Shown piece after piece: positions 61,791 to 64,000 of a stretch of 64,000 nt of DNA. The notes under the pieces were generated by a model. It saw only the letters and a list, made by a program, of their open reading frames with translations. It was not told the DNA's origin and searched no databases. The position numbers and the translations under genes were made by a program. Within the stretch, counting starts at the first letter, position 1. The number at the start of each line of letters is the position of its first letter. Origin of the DNA: Prorocentrum cordatum (lineage: Eukaryota; Sar; Dinophyceae; Prorocentrales; Prorocentraceae). Location of the stretch: assembly GCA_963575745.1 (NCBI GenBank), contig CAUYUJ010018066.1, positions 1 to 64,000 of the forward strand. The letters are read 5' to 3'.

Positions 61791-62080
61791 ATTTTGCCAG
61801 CCCCTTGATGACATTGACATATGTTTGACCATGTTGATCGATAGTTCCTCTTGATTTTCTCGAAGCTTCGTGCCCAGGTTCACTCGACTTAATGGTGATG
61901 AACTTCTTCGCGCCACGAGAATATGCGGGGATGCGTCCGCCAAGCTTAGGTCGGCCCTAAAGGTGGGAGGGGGCCGGCCGGCCGCGCGCGCGCAGCGATG
62001 CGGGCGCCGTCTTTTCTTTCGAACCAACACGCACAGCCACGGAAGTACCACCATGCGGGCTACACGTGCGTGATGGATCG
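61791..62080 (-). repeat. dispersed repeat, copy 2 (partner at 1.28-1.6 kb)
   Basis: Same orientation and order of words as copy 1: ttgacatatgtttgacc, then gttcctcttgat, ggtgatgaacttctt, the GC-rich patch ggccggccgcgcgcgcgc, and ggatcgcctaaaa. On the minus strand both give SLADxSPHI. Confidence 0.75.
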
Positions 62081-62590
62081 CCTAAAACGGCTTTTGATGA
62101 ACATCGGCCTTGGGTTGTTCTATATACTATTATTCGCTGATGGAACTCCCGCGCTTATCACAAGAAAATTTAATAATGTTCACATGATAGCCACGTGGAG
62201 CAAAACATTGTGCAACTAACATGTGGAAGCTGTCTGGTGCCCATATGGTAACTGCAACGTTCAAAACAACACAACTCCTAGACGGAATGCTCTAAACGAA
62301 GACCAATTCAAACTCTCGCACTCAGGTTGTCGAACAGAACAAACGTGTACTCTTCAGAACCGCATTTCGCTTCTGAATGATATTTGTTGAAGCTGTCAAC
62401 GCGTAGAACCCTGGTGTACGGATCAAGAACGCTGGTTGTAATTGAAACCGGTTGGTTTTTCAGTGGCTGGAATTGGTACCAGCCGGTTGGGATCAGTACC
62501 AGTCGGATGGGGTTGGCCCGACATGAGGGTCGAACGCCTCCCTCCCAACTCCTCAATAGCAACCAACGACGGCGACCTCTGGAGCCGGCG
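62081..62590. other. AT-richer intergenic DNA
   Basis: No supported gene. A short triplication of ggtaccagccggttgggatc-like words occurs at about 62450-62515. Confidence 0.4.
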
Positions 62591-62599
62591 CCGTCGGAC

Positions 62600-62680
62600 A
62601 GCGACGACGACGACGACGACGACGACGACAACGGGACGACTCCGACGACGACGACGACGCCAGCGACAACGAAAACGAGG
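62600..62680. repeat. short (GAC)n microsatellite
   Basis: GAC-rich stretch with AACGGGACGACTCC interruption; same motif as the arrays at 48.8 and 49.3 kb. Confidence 0.85.
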
Positions 62681-62699
62681 ACGATCGAGCCTCAGTGGG

Positions 62700-63640
62700 G
62701 TGTTATCAAAATTTTGGACTGCGTTGAAGCTGGGTCGAACCCTCGGCAGATTGCATCAAGGTTGGATCTATCCCCGCGGGGATCCTCTTAAGACTGGGAC
62801 GAATAAGAAGAGGACTCCATTAAAACTGGATCCGACCTTGTACAAAATTAGTATGAATGCTGGATTGGGCCTCGGTAAGACTCCATATTAGAGGTGGATC
62901 CCAGCCCTTATACGATTCTACTATGACTGGACCCAAGTCTGGTAGGGTTCAACCAAGAGTTGGATCGAGCCAAAATAGGATTCGACTGCCGTTGGATCCA
63001 GCCCGAATGGGATTTGTTAGTGCTGGATAGTCCCCTGATAGGATTCGACTAGAACTGGATCAACCCTAATAGGATTCCGTTGGAGCTGGATCGACGCTGA
63101 AAAAGATCCCATCATAGCTGGGTAGCACCATGGCACGACTGCATTCGAATTGGACCCAGTCTTCTGGGGTTTTGATTAAAATTTTGGCCGAATCCACATA
63201 GGATTCTATTAGAGCTGGAACCAGCCCCCTGTGGCATTCCGTTGAAGCTGGATTGGACCTCTCGCGAATTCTTTTTAGTTGCATCAGCATTGTGTGAACT
63301 TGCATTAAGGCTGGATCGAACCTTAGCAGGACTCCATTAGAGCTGGATCCAAACCTGACAAGGTCCTGCTAGATCGAGTTCGTGCACGATTTCATTAGAG
63401 TTGGACTCAGCCCAAAGAGGGTTCCATATGAACTGGGTCGAACTCGACTAGAATTCGATAAAGACTGGACCCAGCCCAAACAGGATTCCAGTAGAACTGG
63501 ATCGACTTCGTGACACATTCCAGTACGGCTGGACTCAGCTCTAATAGGATCCCATCCGAGCTGGATCGAATTCTGAGGGGGCCCTATGAGACCTTGATCA
63601 GGTCCGAATTAGATGTCGTAACAGCTGGATCCAGCTCGGT
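62700..63640. repeat. diverged 31-32 base minisatellite
   Basis: Units of the form taggattcnnntagagctggatcnanccc recur. Clear unit starts (tggat/tggac) lie at 62961, 62993, 63024, 63056, 63087 and 63119, which gives a period of 31-32 bases. Units differ by many substitutions, so the array is old. Approximately 28-30 units fit. Confidence 0.85.
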
Positions 63641-63799
63641 TCCGATGTGTCGCCGGATGTTCCCCCAGCAGGCGCCCACGAAACGGTTTCTCTCCTCCCT
63701 CTCCACCTTCCCTCCCTCCTCCGACGCTCGACATGAGAAGTCCCACCAATCTGGGCGCGAACGGGCCTGTGCAATATCCTATGGTGGCTCCCCTGTGGC

Positions 63800-64000
63800 A
63801 AGACAGAACGCGATGTCTGCCATGAGTGAGTGCGAGCGTGAGTGAGTCTGAGAATGAATGTCTCAGAATGAGTTAGACTACTTGTGAGTGCATCTGGGTA
63901 CGAAGTGAAGCTGAGTCTGACTGGGAATGAGTCTGAAACTGAGCGAGTCTGAGTGAGCCTGAGCATGAGCGAATGACTGAGTATGGGAGCCAGGGCATGA
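63800..64000. repeat. gagtctgagaatgagt-type repeat, runs off the window
   Basis: Repeated words gagtgagtctgag, gaatgagtctga and gagcatgagcgaatga dominate the last 180 bases. The array is cut by the window end. Confidence 0.7.

Noticed and set aside
62700-63640. CRISPR-like regular repeats
   Set aside because: Units are diverged along their whole length with no constant repeat separated by unique spacers, and the genome is eukaryotic.

Overview
The window looks like nuclear DNA of a dinoflagellate. It is GC-rich over most of its length and packed with trinucleotide microsatellites. Almost every coding segment I can support is on the minus strand, as in dinoflagellate unidirectional gene arrays. 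It carries retrotransposon protein types common in dinoflagellate genomes, and the 3' splice sites I can place mostly read AG|G. I cannot name the species. No rRNA, tRNA, CRISPR or bacterial-type operon is visible.

Layout (coding on the minus strand, so genes read right to left): 1-1.3 kb is (TAC)n and low-complexity DNA. 1.28-1.6 kb holds one copy of a dispersed repeat whose second copy is at 61.8-62.08 kb. 2.2-8.3 kb and 9.8-14.2 kb are two decayed coding loci in many frames; the second has J-domain-like segments. 14.87-23.37 kb is a degenerate Ty1/copia-type retrotransposon (gag-like, protease, integrase, RT, RNase H). 23.37-24.09 kb is a direct repeat flanking a (GA)n unit that recurs at 59.6 kb. 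25.05-32.04 kb is a tyrosine-recombinase (DIRS-like) retrotransposon with Gag-like ORF, RT, RNase H, a C5-methyltransferase-like C-terminal half and a tyrosine recombinase. 33.88-35.67 kb is a DDE-type (CMC/CACTA-like) transposase candidate broken by a frameshift. 37.2-41.03 kb and 45.9-51.7 kb are two candidate multi-exon host genes whose introns are largely simple repeats. 41.9-45.5 kb is a field of minisatellites and repeats. 52.6-59.5 kb is a second large retroelement-like polyprotein (membrane/zinc segments, gag-like region, CCCH finger, N-terminal half of a C5-type methyltransferase), broken by several single-base frameshifts. 59.6-64 kb holds a (GA)n unit, a coiled-coil gag-like ORF, the second dispersed-repeat copy, and a diverged 31-32 bp minisatellite.

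Most of the recognisable biology is mobile: at least two retrotransposon classes (copia and YR/DIRS-like), a third polyprotein with a methyltransferase, and a DNA transposon. Two of these carry complementary halves of cytosine-5 methyltransferase-like domains. Nearly every mobile ORF is broken, often at G or C homopolymers, so either these are old copies or the assembly has homopolymer errors; both readings are kept open below. The host-gene models rest on exon-like peptides, splice signals and matching reading phase, not on homology.
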